From assembly GCF_013369335.1 (NCBI RefSeq), contig NZ_SZQJ01000011.1:1-52884 (forward strand): DNA of 52,884 nt. Reading direction: 5' to 3'. Position 1 is the stretch's first letter; the number at the start of each line of letters is the position of its first letter. This document shows positions 45,526 through 52,884 of the stretch, in pieces. The DNA is from Vibrio sp. JPW-9-11-11. GTDB lineage: Bacteria; Pseudomonadota; Gammaproteobacteria; Enterobacterales; Vibrionaceae. Below the pieces are notes generated by a model, which did no database searches, had not been told where the DNA came from, and saw nothing but the letters and a program-made list of their open reading frames with translations. The position numbers were made by a program, and so were the translations under genes.

Positions 45526-48054
45526 TTAGCCGTTAACGATTTTACTCGGTCTGGAGTAAGTCGCTCCATCATTGCGATACGGAACGATATAGGATTCATC
45601 ATCGTCAGGATGAACAATTTGGTAATACTGCGGTAAGTTGAAGTTAATCAACTTCGAAGACAAGGGGTTATCATCTTGCACTGACGTATAAAAGCTATTA
45701 ACGCTCGCGATCATCTCATCTTTTTCACCTTTGAACTGGTGATACACTTCTACTCGATTTGCCTCATCTAACACGTAGATATTAAAGCCTTTCTCGTTGT
45801 CTTCAAAAAAGAACTGCACCAGACCTTCACTCGCAAAGCCATCAATCACATCAGGCATTTGGTAGTCTTTCTCTTTGTCCAGCATTAACAGCGGCGAGCC
45901 TTGCAGTTTGTTGGTAGAAATGCTGCGGTAGAAGTCGACTGAGTTTTCTAACATTTGAACCGAAACGCCACGGCGTTCAAAGAAGAGTCCAAATGTTTGT
46001 TGGCCAAGACGCAACGCTTTAAAACGGCGACGCTTTTCTTGTTCTACTGGCTTAAGGCGCAAATCAATGCACTCCGCCAACAGTTGATATACTTTATTGC
46101 GCATGACACCACGCAAGTTCTTGCTATAGCAGAACACATCTACCGATTCAGGTGGAATCGCGTCTTGGTGCATTTTACCCAATACGGTTTTTAACGCGTC
46201 TAGCATCGCGGTTTGCCCCTGAAAATGCAGGGTGCGCACTTCATGCCAAGAGTTGCGGTAGACTAAATCGACACTGCCAACTAAGCACTTTTGCTCACTG
46301 CCGAAACTAAAAATGTCGGTCGTTTTCGGATCGAGTTTGAGTGATTTGCCACTCAGCTCTGTGGTTGGGTCATTCTCAAAATTGATGAACATCGCCAACT
46401 GGCTGATCTCACAAGGGCTAGACAGAGCTTGCATGGTAGGGCGGCGCTTGCGCAGCGAGAAGGTGTTACGTAAATCACTGACCATCTGATAGAACTTGTC
46501 GATATCAAGATGTGCTTCTCGGATCACTGAGTGCAAACGAGTGGACTCAGTGATTAAGCCGTTGAAGAACGACCACGCGACCAACTTACTCAAATACTCG
46601 TTATGTTCGAGCGGCGCTTGGCCGATGATGCGATGTGGTGTCAGCGGCTGTTTGTATAGGTACCAGCCGGCCTTGTTGGTACGCCCTGGGCGCACTTCAA
46701 TAAAAGTAAGGTCTGGCTCATGCAAGTCAGGTGAAATCTGAGGATTAAGCAGGGTCACTTTGCCTGGTAGCACCTCAAAAGCCGCATAGAGTTTACGCGC
46801 TAAGATACTGATATCTTGTGGGCTAATAGCCGAGGTGATGTCATTGCGACGCGCAAACTGAATCAAGTTACGGTAACTTTGCATCAAGGCATCAAGCAAC
46901 GCATGATGCACGACCTTAACCTGTTCCACTTTCCAGTTTCGGCGGTCGTCTAACTCGGCAATGACGTCACTCGACCACTGCCACTGCTCAACCATTTCGC
47001 CCAGCGCCTGACGTCGCCACGCCACCGAACCAACATTTGGCTCTCGTGACAGCTTCTCATGGGTTTTGAGATAGAAACAGCGACGCACTAGGTCAAGTCG
47101 AGTGAAGTCACCTACTCGCTCAAGGTAGCGGGTCACTTTTTCCAACATCAAGTAGTACGCGTCCATACCGTAAAGGTCTGGTTCGTGAGCAAAGAAGCGT
47201 CGCTTGGTGTCGATACTTAACAGTTGAGTGTGTGGGTACTCCCACGAATACGCCTCGAGCAAAATAGCTTTGAGCACCGATTTGTAGGGCGAATCGATGC
47301 TTTTGTATAACTGCCACAAATTGGAGCCGAAATACTCTTCGGCTGGAATTCGGTTCAACTTACCGAAATCTATCCAATCACCGCAATCGATATGGCCTTT
47401 ACTGCACAGATCCTGGACGTATTCGTCGTAGCACTCTTCCATTTCAGGCGGCACAATTTGCCACAACAGGCGCTGACCCGCTAAACGCACCGCACTACGA
47501 TAAAACTCATCAAGCAACAATAGATGCTGTGAAGACCCGCAGTTATCACCCGTCATTGCTTCCGAACGATTGGTACGAAAACGTTGTTCGTCCATCAAGA
47601 AGAAATTAGCTTCCACCCCTTGAGTTTGTGCCCAATCGGTGATCAGCAGGCATTTGTTCGTCAAGCTTTCACGCGCATCGCAATCCATTGTTGGCGACAC
47701 ACAGACCCAGATGTCCAAATCACTGGACGTACTTTGACCAATAGAGGAAGTGCTCCCCATGGTATACAGCCCTAAGATCTCAGGATGCTCGCTGGTCGTG
47801 AGTGGCTGCCCTATGGTCAACTCTGTATCTTCAACAAACTGTTGTTGGATCTCATTGAGTTCAAAGTCACGAATCCCATAAGGGACATGGGCGTCATAAT
47901 AGCCGGGAAAAAGTGGATGATTGAAGTGAAGAAGTGTAGGAATAAGGTGGAATACTCGTTGACTAGACAAATCCATAAGAGCCAGCGCACGCTCGATGCG
48001 TTGCTGGTTTAGGTTGTCGAGTCTAGTTGTAAGCGTATCGGTATAAGCCTGCAA
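45526..48054 (-). CDS. cyaA: class I adenylate cyclase
   Basis: CyaA makes cAMP, the partner of CRP. The 842-residue protein has the N-terminal catalytic domain (about 1-540) with the nucleotidyltransferase site MGSTSSIGQSTSSDLDIWV. A C-terminal regulatory domain for glucose-PTS control follows. It starts at TTG (48052-48054), preceded by AAGGA. E. coli cyaA also uses the rare TTG start, which limits translation, so the feature seems conserved. It diverges from hemC. Confidence 0.97.
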   Translation of the reverse strand: MQAYTDTLTTRLDNLNQQRIERALALMDLSSQRVFHLIPTLLHFNHPLFPGYYDAHVPYGIRDFELNEIQQQFVEDTELTIGQPLTTSEHPEILGLYTMGSTSSIGQSTSSDLDIWVCVSPTMDCDARESLTNKCLLITDWAQTQGVEANFFLMDEQRFRTNRSEAMTGDNCGSSQHLLLLDEFYRSAVRLAGQRLLWQIVPPEMEECYDEYVQDLCSKGHIDCGDWIDFGKLNRIPAEEYFGSNLWQLYKSIDSPYKSVLKAILLEAYSWEYPHTQLLSIDTKRRFFAHEPDLYGMDAYYLMLEKVTRYLERVGDFTRLDLVRRCFYLKTHEKLSREPNVGSVAWRRQALGEMVEQWQWSSDVIAELDDRRNWKVEQVKVVHHALLDALMQSYRNLIQFARRNDITSAISPQDISILARKLYAAFEVLPGKVTLLNPQISPDLHEPDLTFIEVRPGRTNKAGWYLYKQPLTPHRIIGQAPLEHNEYLSKLVAWSFFNGLITESTRLHSVIREAHLDIDKFYQMVSDLRNTFSLRKRRPTMQALSSPCEISQLAMFINFENDPTTELSGKSLKLDPKTTDIFSFGSEQKCLVGSVDLVYRNSWHEVRTLHFQGQTAMLDALKTVLGKMHQDAIPPESVDVFCYSKNLRGVMRNKVYQLLAECIDLRLKPVEQEKRRRFKALRLGQQTFGLFFERRGVSVQMLENSVDFYRSISTNKLQGSPLLMLDKEKDYQMPDVIDGFASEGLVQFFFEDNEKGFNIYVLDEANRVEVYHQFKGEKDEMIASVNSFYTSVQDDNPLSSKLINFNLPQYYQIVHPDDDESYIVPYRNDGATYSRPSKIVNG

Positions 48055-48255
48055 GGGAGTTTCCTTGATTCATTTCCTAACTGGCGCCTTGACTAATAAT
48101 TGTTCTAAAGCACCAACAAAACGTGATCAATCTATCATTTTTCTTTGGATTGGTAAAGAAATGTACGATCGATTCGACACATTTTTGTCCATCTGACGTT
48201 GCCGCTGTTAGTGTGGTACGTAACTACTATTAATAATAATAGCCTATTTTGCAAA

Positions 48256-48271
48256 CGAGACCTAAATCACA
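48256..48271. promoter_or_regulatory. candidate CRP site in the cyaA-hemC intergenic region
   Basis: CGAGA-CCTAAA-TCACA has one perfect and one poor half-site of the TGTGA-N6-TCACA consensus. CRP feedback on cyaA is known in E. coli, so a site is expected in this 335-bp gap. I see no gene elsewhere in the gap. Confidence 0.35.
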
Positions 48272-48389
48272 CTCTTTTGATGATTATGTGCTAGTGGCAC
48301 CTATCTCTCAACCGTTTGAGTATGCAGTAATGCTTTTTTGTTCGACAATGGTAGGATGATGTCCATTCACTTGCTATCACTAGAAGACT

Positions 48390-49328
48390 ATGACTGAAAA
48401 CACTCCAATTCGTATTGCGACACGCAAAAGCCCCCTCGCCCTCTGGCAAGCTCATTTCGTTAAAGACGCGTTACAAGCCGCTCATCCAGGCTTAGAGGTT
48501 GAGCTGGTCACTATGGTGACCAAAGGCGATATTATTTTGGATACTCCACTGGCCAAAGTAGGTGGTAAGGGCTTGTTTGTTAAAGAGTTGGAAGTGGCGA
48601 TGTTAGAAGGACGCGCCGATCTTGCGGTTCACTCAATGAAAGATGTGCCCGTCGATTTCCCACCAGGACTAGGCCTAGTCACTATTTGTGAGCGCGAGGA
48701 CCCACGTGATGCTTTTGTGTCGAATACCTACAACTGTATTGATGAATTACCGCATGGCGCCATCGTCGGCACTTGTAGTCTGCGCCGTCAATGTCAGCTA
48801 AAAGAAGCACGGCCAGATCTGGTGATCAAAGAGCTGCGTGGTAATGTGGGGACGCGTTTGGGTAAACTTGATGCCGGAGAATACGATGCCATTGTTCTAG
48901 CCGCCGCAGGGCTTAAACGCCTCAAATTAGAAGAACGCATCAAGAGTGTTATCGAACCAGAACAATCGCTTCCAGCCGTTGGACAAGGCGCCGTCGGCAT
49001 AGAATGTCGTTTGGATGATGAGCGTTTGATAAAGCTGCTCGAGCCACTCAGTCACCAAGAAACCACCGATCGCGTGCTGTGCGAACGCGCGATGAACTTA
49101 ACCCTTGAGGGAGGTTGCCAAGTACCGATCGGTAGCTACTCATTGATCCAAGGTGACGAAATTTGGTTACGCGCACTAGTGGGTGAGCCCGATGGTTCAA
49201 AAATTGTGCGAGGTGAAATTCGTGGTCAACGACAAGATGCAGAGAGCCTCGGCGTGCAGCTTGCCAATCAACTACTCGCAGATGGCGCCAAAGAAATTCT
49301 CACTAAACTCTACGCGGAACACGAGTAA
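48390..49328 (+). CDS. hemC: porphobilinogen deaminase
   Basis: HemC joins four porphobilinogens to hydroxymethylbilane in haem synthesis. The 312-residue protein starts with [14 protein letters not shown] and has the DPRDAFVS block. Its dipyrromethane-binding Cys243 in EGGCQVPIG corresponds to Cys242 of E. coli. It opens the hemCDXY operon and diverges from cyaA. Confidence 0.97.
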   Translation: MTENTPIRIATRKSPLALWQAHFVKDALQAAHPGLEVELVTMVTKGDIILDTPLAKVGGKGLFVKELEVAMLEGRADLAVHSMKDVPVDFPPGLGLVTICEREDPRDAFVSNTYNCIDELPHGAIVGTCSLRRQCQLKEARPDLVIKELRGNVGTRLGKLDAGEYDAIVLAAAGLKRLKLEERIKSVIEPEQSLPAVGQGAVGIECRLDDERLIKLLEPLSHQETTDRVLCERAMNLTLEGGCQVPIGSYSLIQGDEIWLRALVGEPDGSKIVRGEIRGQRQDAESLGVQLANQLLADGAKEILTKLYAEHE

Positions 49329-49333
49329 CTAGG

Positions 49334-50089
49334 ATGGCAGTACTGGTCACTCGGCCGGGACAACAAGGCCGCGATCTGTGTCAACAACTCTCAGAGGCTG
49401 GGATTACCAGCTATCATCAGCCTCTTATCGATATTCTTCCCGGGGAGCAACTTCCCGGGTTAGAACATTCTATTGATGATTTCGATATCATTATTGCTGT
49501 CAGTCAGCACGCCGTCACCGAAACAGACCGTTATCTCTCTCAACACGTCCACGCCTGGCCAACGCATGCAACCTACCTTGGCGTCGGTCAAAAAACTGCA
49601 CATGTTTTAAGCAAAGCCACCCAACAAAAAGTACACTATCCTGAGCGCGGCGATAGTGAGCATCTACTGAATTTAGATGCCCTAAGCAAAGTATCAGGAC
49701 AACGAGTGTTGATTCTGCGTGGTAACGGCGGTCGAGAACTAATCTTTGACACGCTATTAGCGCGCAAAGCTAAGGTTGAGTATCGAGAAGTCTACAAACG
49801 GCAAAACCTCGCTCTCCGCTCAGATTTACTGATCCCAGTCTGGCAAGATAAGCAGATAACGCAATTGATCGTCACCAGTTCAGGTCAGTTAGAGCACTTA
49901 CTTTCACAATTGACGCCCGCTCAACAGAACTGGTTATTTACGCTCCACTTATGGGTACCTAGTGAGCGTATCGCACAACAAGCACGAGAAATTGGTTTTA
50001 AACTGGTGACCAACACCTTAAGTGCCTCGAATTCAGTGTTATTGGCTACTCTCCGGCCAACCCAACAGGATATAAGTAATGACAAGTAA
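49334..50089 (+). CDS. hemD: uroporphyrinogen-III synthase
   Basis: HemD closes and inverts hydroxymethylbilane to uroporphyrinogen III. The 251-residue protein has the two-lobe pattern: LVTRPGQQG at the start, the VSQHAV region, RVLILRGNGGRE, and VTSSGQLEHLL near the C-terminus. It starts 5 bp after hemC and overlaps hemX by 11 bp. Confidence 0.94.
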   Translation: MAVLVTRPGQQGRDLCQQLSEAGITSYHQPLIDILPGEQLPGLEHSIDDFDIIIAVSQHAVTETDRYLSQHVHAWPTHATYLGVGQKTAHVLSKATQQKVHYPERGDSEHLLNLDALSKVSGQRVLILRGNGGRELIFDTLLARKAKVEYREVYKRQNLALRSDLLIPVWQDKQITQLIVTSSGQLEHLLSQLTPAQQNWLFTLHLWVPSERIAQQAREIGFKLVTNTLSASNSVLLATLRPTQQDISNDK

Positions 50090-51275
50090 AAATAACAAAG
50101 ACAACATTGCCCCTGACCGCGAAGAACATCAGGTAGAAGAAGCAAAATCAACAGATATTGAAGCGTCTGACAACAACAGCCAAAAAACAGCAGAAACAAG
50201 TCATGAAGCAACGCCGGTTTCGCAACAAGCTGTTTTCGAAGAAAGACAGGGGAAGCGAGGCGTCAAACTCGGCACCGTTGCCATTATTCTTTCTCTACTT
50301 TTTGGTGGCGGACTTAGTTTTCAAATGCAACAAAAACAAGCCGAATACCAAGGTCAAATCAAGGCACTGCAAACCCAACTGGCACAAACTCAAAACTCAC
50401 TTCAATCCCAACTTGATTCCGCAACACAACAGACCTTAGCCAAAGCAAGTGAAATGACCCACCATGCGGAAACCGTGTTAGCTCAACAACAGAAAAGTAT
50501 CGAAAGCTTACAAGTGGCTATGGCTGACGTCAAAGGACGCCGACCAAACGATTGGCTACTCGCTGAAGCCGATTACCTCGTCAAACTAGCCGGACGTAAG
50601 CTGTTCTTAGAACAAGATGCAGAGAGCGCCACTCGACTAATGGAAAGCGCCGATCAGCGGATTGCGGCCTTGAATGATCCGAGTTTAGTACCACTGCGTA
50701 AATCGATGGCCAACGACATCACCAAATTGAAAACCATCCCGAACATTGACCGAGAAGGGCTAGTCCTGCGCATCACTGCGCTTCAGCAGCAAGTGGATAA
50801 CTTGCCATTGGCGAACGCTCTACTCCCTGAAGCAGAACAACAAGAACCGCAAGTGGTGTCACAAGATATTGTCGACTGGCAAGACAACTTACTCACCTCT
50901 TTGAAAGATTTTTCTGAGAACTTCATTACCTTCCGTACCCGTGATGGAAACGTGATTCCGTTGCTTTCGCCCCAGCAGCACTTCTATCTAAAAGAGAATA
51001 TTAAGGCAAAACTCGAGACCGCAATTAAAGCCGTCTATGTTGAGCAACAGGAAATATATACGACAGCCCTGACAACAGCAGATAAATGGTCGTCAACCTT
51101 TTTCAATCAGGATTCAAATCAAGTGGTCGAGTTTAATAAAGCACTCGATCTATTGAGCAAACAACAAGTTCAGGTCGACTACCCAGTCAAGCTCGAGACC
51201 CAACAGCAATTGTCTGATGTGATTCGCGAACGTTTACGTCGTGAAGTCACAACACTGGTCACGGAGGATAAATAA
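50079..51275 (+). CDS. hemX: HemX membrane protein (uroporphyrinogen-III methyltransferase-like name)
   Basis: The 398-residue protein has a polar, charged N-terminus (about 1-60), one transmembrane helix (about 62-82), a coiled coil (about 85-150) and a large periplasmic domain with the family block WLLAEADYLVKLAGRKL. The family is annotated as uroporphyrinogen methyltransferase, but no SAM-binding motif is present, so its real role in the operon is unknown. It overlaps hemD by 11 bp and hemY by 1 bp (TAATG). Confidence 0.92.
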   Translation: MTSKNNKDNIAPDREEHQVEEAKSTDIEASDNNSQKTAETSHEATPVSQQAVFEERQGKRGVKLGTVAIILSLLFGGGLSFQMQQKQAEYQGQIKALQTQLAQTQNSLQSQLDSATQQTLAKASEMTHHAETVLAQQQKSIESLQVAMADVKGRRPNDWLLAEADYLVKLAGRKLFLEQDAESATRLMESADQRIAALNDPSLVPLRKSMANDITKLKTIPNIDREGLVLRITALQQQVDNLPLANALLPEAEQQEPQVVSQDIVDWQDNLLTSLKDFSENFITFRTRDGNVIPLLSPQQHFYLKENIKAKLETAIKAVYVEQQEIYTTALTTADKWSSTFFNQDSNQVVEFNKALDLLSKQQVQVDYPVKLETQQQLSDVIRERLRREVTTLVTEDK

Positions 51276-52462
51276 TGTTTCGCATGATTTTTTTATTTAT
51301 CGTCCTTGGGCTGGGATTATTTGCTGGTACCCAATATTCAGGCCAACAAGGCTATGTATTGATCTCTATCGCCGACAAGACCATTGAAATGAGTGTCACA
51401 ACATTGGTGATATTCATAATAGCAGCATTAGCGGCACTGTTTGGCGTAGAGTACTTTGTTAAAAAAGTACTCTACGCTAGCTCAGCAACGTGGAACTACT
51501 TCAGTGTACGTAAGATGCGCCGATCACGCCGCTATACCAATGAAGGCATCATTAAACTGCTCGAAGGTGACTTCAAGCAAGCAGAAAAAAAGGTCACTAA
51601 ATGGGCTAATCATCATGATATGCCGCTACTCTGTTACTTGGTCGCATCAGAAGCAGCTCAAGGCCTTGGCGATAACAAACAGCGTGATCGCTATTTAGAA
51701 CTTGCCGCTAAACAGGACAATGCCCAACTCGCTGTAGAGTTAACTAGAGCTAAACAGCAACTTAGAGATGCAAACTATAGCGAAGCTTTCGATACCCTAT
51801 CGAGCCTAAAAAGTAGTTACCCAAATAACTCAGTAGTTCTCAACCTACTTAAACAGGTCTATATAGAGCTTAAACTATGGCAACCGCTGCTAGATTTAGT
51901 GCCGAAACTAGCAAAGAACAAAATCATTAGTGAACAAGAGCAGTTACCGCTAACCCAGCGCGCACAATGTGGCCTGATTAAAGAGGTGGCGGAAAATAAT
52001 GGCAGCGAGGGATTGATCGCACACTGGAACACCTTGCCACGTAAAGCGAAAGCTGACCTGCATTTAGTACAGTGCTTTGCTGAGCAGCTTATCGCTCGTC
52101 AAGCGGATCACGAAGCGTTTACCCTTATCAAAGAGACACTTAAGAAGCATCCTAATAGCGACTTGTACCAATTGATTCCTCAAATTCGATTGGCAGACAG
52201 CCACCCTGCTATCACATTCTTGGAGGAGGTGTTGCGTAAAGATGGCAACAATGCCTCCGCCAACAGCGCAGTCGCACAACTTTACCTACGCAACGAGCAA
52301 TGGCAAAACGCTCAACAACACTTAGAAAAAGCACTCTCTGTTCGTTCTAGTGTGTCTGATTATAGCTATTTAGCGACTGCTCTAGAAAAACAGAACCTGA
52401 CTAATGCTGCCCATGAAGTATCGAAAAAGGCGCTTACATTGGTCAACGAGCCAGCAGCTTAA
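51275..52462 (+). CDS. hemY: HemY membrane protein with TPR repeats
   Basis: The 395-residue protein has two N-terminal transmembrane helices (about 4-20 and 38-62), the HemY-N block (YFSVRKMRRSRRYTNEG) and a C-terminal array of tetratricopeptide-like helices (about 95-390). Gammaproteobacterial HemY is not the protoporphyrinogen oxidase of Bacillus. It is proposed to help organise late haem synthesis in the membrane. It is the last gene of hemCDXY. Confidence 0.94.
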   Translation: MFRMIFLFIVLGLGLFAGTQYSGQQGYVLISIADKTIEMSVTTLVIFIIAALAALFGVEYFVKKVLYASSATWNYFSVRKMRRSRRYTNEGIIKLLEGDFKQAEKKVTKWANHHDMPLLCYLVASEAAQGLGDNKQRDRYLELAAKQDNAQLAVELTRAKQQLRDANYSEAFDTLSSLKSSYPNNSVVLNLLKQVYIELKLWQPLLDLVPKLAKNKIISEQEQLPLTQRAQCGLIKEVAENNGSEGLIAHWNTLPRKAKADLHLVQCFAEQLIARQADHEAFTLIKETLKKHPNSDLYQLIPQIRLADSHPAITFLEEVLRKDGNNASANSAVAQLYLRNEQWQNAQQHLEKALSVRSSVSDYSYLATALEKQNLTNAAHEVSKKALTLVNEPAA

Positions 52463-52486
52463 TTAACCCTCTTCTATCGACTACAA

Positions 52487-52511
52487 CAAAGCCACTCCCG
52501 CAGTGGCTTTG
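52487..52511 (+). terminator. hemCDXY operon terminator
   Basis: The 10-bp stem CAAAGCCACT / AGTGGCTTTG with loop CCCGC is followed by TTGTTATT, 25 bp after the hemY stop. Confidence 0.85.
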
Positions 52512-52724
52512 TTGTTATTACCCAATGACTTTAGCCACACCCAATATCGACACAAGGCAGCCTATTCGCACTACTCTGAATATGTTATCTCTTACCGAGC
52601 GTTTAAAGTCGGATGGAATTTGTTGATAGATACCGCTCACTAGAGCAACAAAGTCACCTCATCCCTCGCACTACCAACTGACTGCCAGAACCCTTTTATC
52701 GCTATAACGACACCAAATACGAAA
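52512..52724. other. intergenic stretch without recognisable features
   Basis: I see no open frame, promoter pair or strong hairpin here. In E. coli the small RNA gene glmZ lies downstream of hemY, but no sigma-54 promoter or GlmZ-like sequence is visible. Confidence 0.5.
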
Positions 52725-52750
52725 AAGCCCCAGCATTGCTGCTAGGGCTT
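52725..52750 (-). terminator. leftward terminator (distal)
   Basis: On the minus strand the stem AAGCCC...GGGCTT with an inner AGCA/TGCT pairing ends in TTTTT. It is the second of two terminators reading leftward. Confidence 0.75.
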
Positions 52751-52846
52751 CATCTAATAAATGGCTGAGAGCGTAGCGTCTAATCCAGGAATGTGGACAC
52801 CGGGACTCATTTCCTACAAGGGAAGAGGCTGTGCTTTAAAACGACA
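52751..52846. other. unexplained structured segment between two leftward terminators
   Basis: The 96-nt segment has no open frame of note. It holds two hairpins that compete for the same bases: GGAATG (52788-52793) can pair with CATTTCC (52808-52814), or TTCC (52811-52814) can pair with GGAA (52821-52824). It lacks a T-loop consensus, so it is not a tRNA. It may be a small RNA or trailer of the upstream transcript. Confidence 0.4.
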
Positions 52847-52870
52847 AAAGCCAGTCCTAAGACTGGCTTT
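52847..52870 (-). terminator. leftward terminator (proximal)
   Basis: The 10-bp stem AAAGCCAGTC / GACTGGCTTT with loop CTAA is followed on the minus strand by TTTTGTCGTTTT. It terminates a gene that must lie beyond the window end. Confidence 0.85.
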
Positions 52871-52879
52871 CTAAATAAG

Positions 52880-52884
52880 TGGCG
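52880..52884 (-). tRNA. possible tRNA 3' end at the window edge
   Basis: The last bases read CGCCA on the minus strand, as in a discriminator base plus CCA, right before a strong leftward terminator. In E. coli a tRNA operon lies near hemCDXY. Only five bases are visible, so this is a guess. Confidence 0.25.

Noticed and set aside
52512..52724. glmZ small RNA downstream of hemY, as in E. coli
   Set aside because: No sigma-54 promoter (TGGCAC-N5-TTGC) and no GlmZ-like sequence is visible; synteny alone is not enough.
52751..52846. A tRNA or tRNA remnant ending CAGCCA on the minus strand
   Set aside because: There is no T-loop consensus and no matching 5' acceptor strand.

Overview
The window is a chromosomal segment from a gammaproteobacterium, almost certainly a Vibrio. 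Two things support this. The 16S rRNA 5' end and many proteins (LysA, PlsB, RpoH, TrmA and others) have the form I know from vibrios. The gene order also follows the near-origin arm of chromosome I, and most blocks match E. coli neighbourhoods: rrn-murI-btuB-trmA-yijD-fabR-sthA; dinF-lexA-dgkA-plsB-ubiA-ubiC; glpG-glpE; rpoH-ftsX-ftsE-ftsY-rsmD-yhhL; rhtB-pldB-yigL; yigB-xerC-DUF484-dapF-lysA-lptM-cyaY-cyaA; hemCDXY. I see no phage, transposon, integron or CRISPR. Genus level is as far as sequence reading alone supports.

Region by region. 1-760: the start of an rRNA operon reading leftwards, with boxA and two promoters. 759-7170: a membrane-anchored RRM protein gene, murI, a PP-loop ATPase, btuB under a cobalamin riboswitch, trmA, and the coupled yijD-fabR pair. 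7.4-16.4 kb: sthA; dinF, a methyltransferase and lexA, with two SOS boxes and two Fur-like boxes; then dgkA, plsB, ubiA and ubiC. 16.5-23.6 kb: a FliL-like secreted protein, glpG-glpE, a non-coding stretch rich in DnaA-box-like 9-mers, rpoH, ftsX-ftsE-ftsY, rsmD and yhhL. 23.6-28 kb: accessory membrane proteins (yhgN, yhhN, yhhM, an acyltransferase), an AT-rich non-coding block, a 26-residue micro-ORF with its own promoter and terminator, and a HEPN-like membrane protein.

28-31.2 kb is an arsenate-resistance operon of the organoarsenical type: arsR, a GAPDH, a dual-specificity-type phosphatase and the ArsJ exporter. 31.3-40.4 kb carries two c-di-GMP-related proteins (EAL-HDOD and FIST-GGDEF-EAL), rhtB, pldB, yigL, an EVE-domain protein, a large multidomain lipoprotein and a DTW-domain tRNA-modifying enzyme. 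40.5-52.5 kb is the conserved yigB...cyaA cluster and the divergent hemCDXY operon. The end holds two leftward terminators around an unexplained structured segment, probably downstream of a tRNA gene that begins at the window edge.

Most of the window is conserved backbone. The parts most worth a second look are the DnaA-box cluster between glpE and rpoH, the Fur-box-preceded methyltransferase inside the lexA-dinF unit, the ars operon with an embedded tyrosine-phosphatase-like protein, the membrane-tethered RRM protein beside the rRNA promoter, and the micro-ORF.
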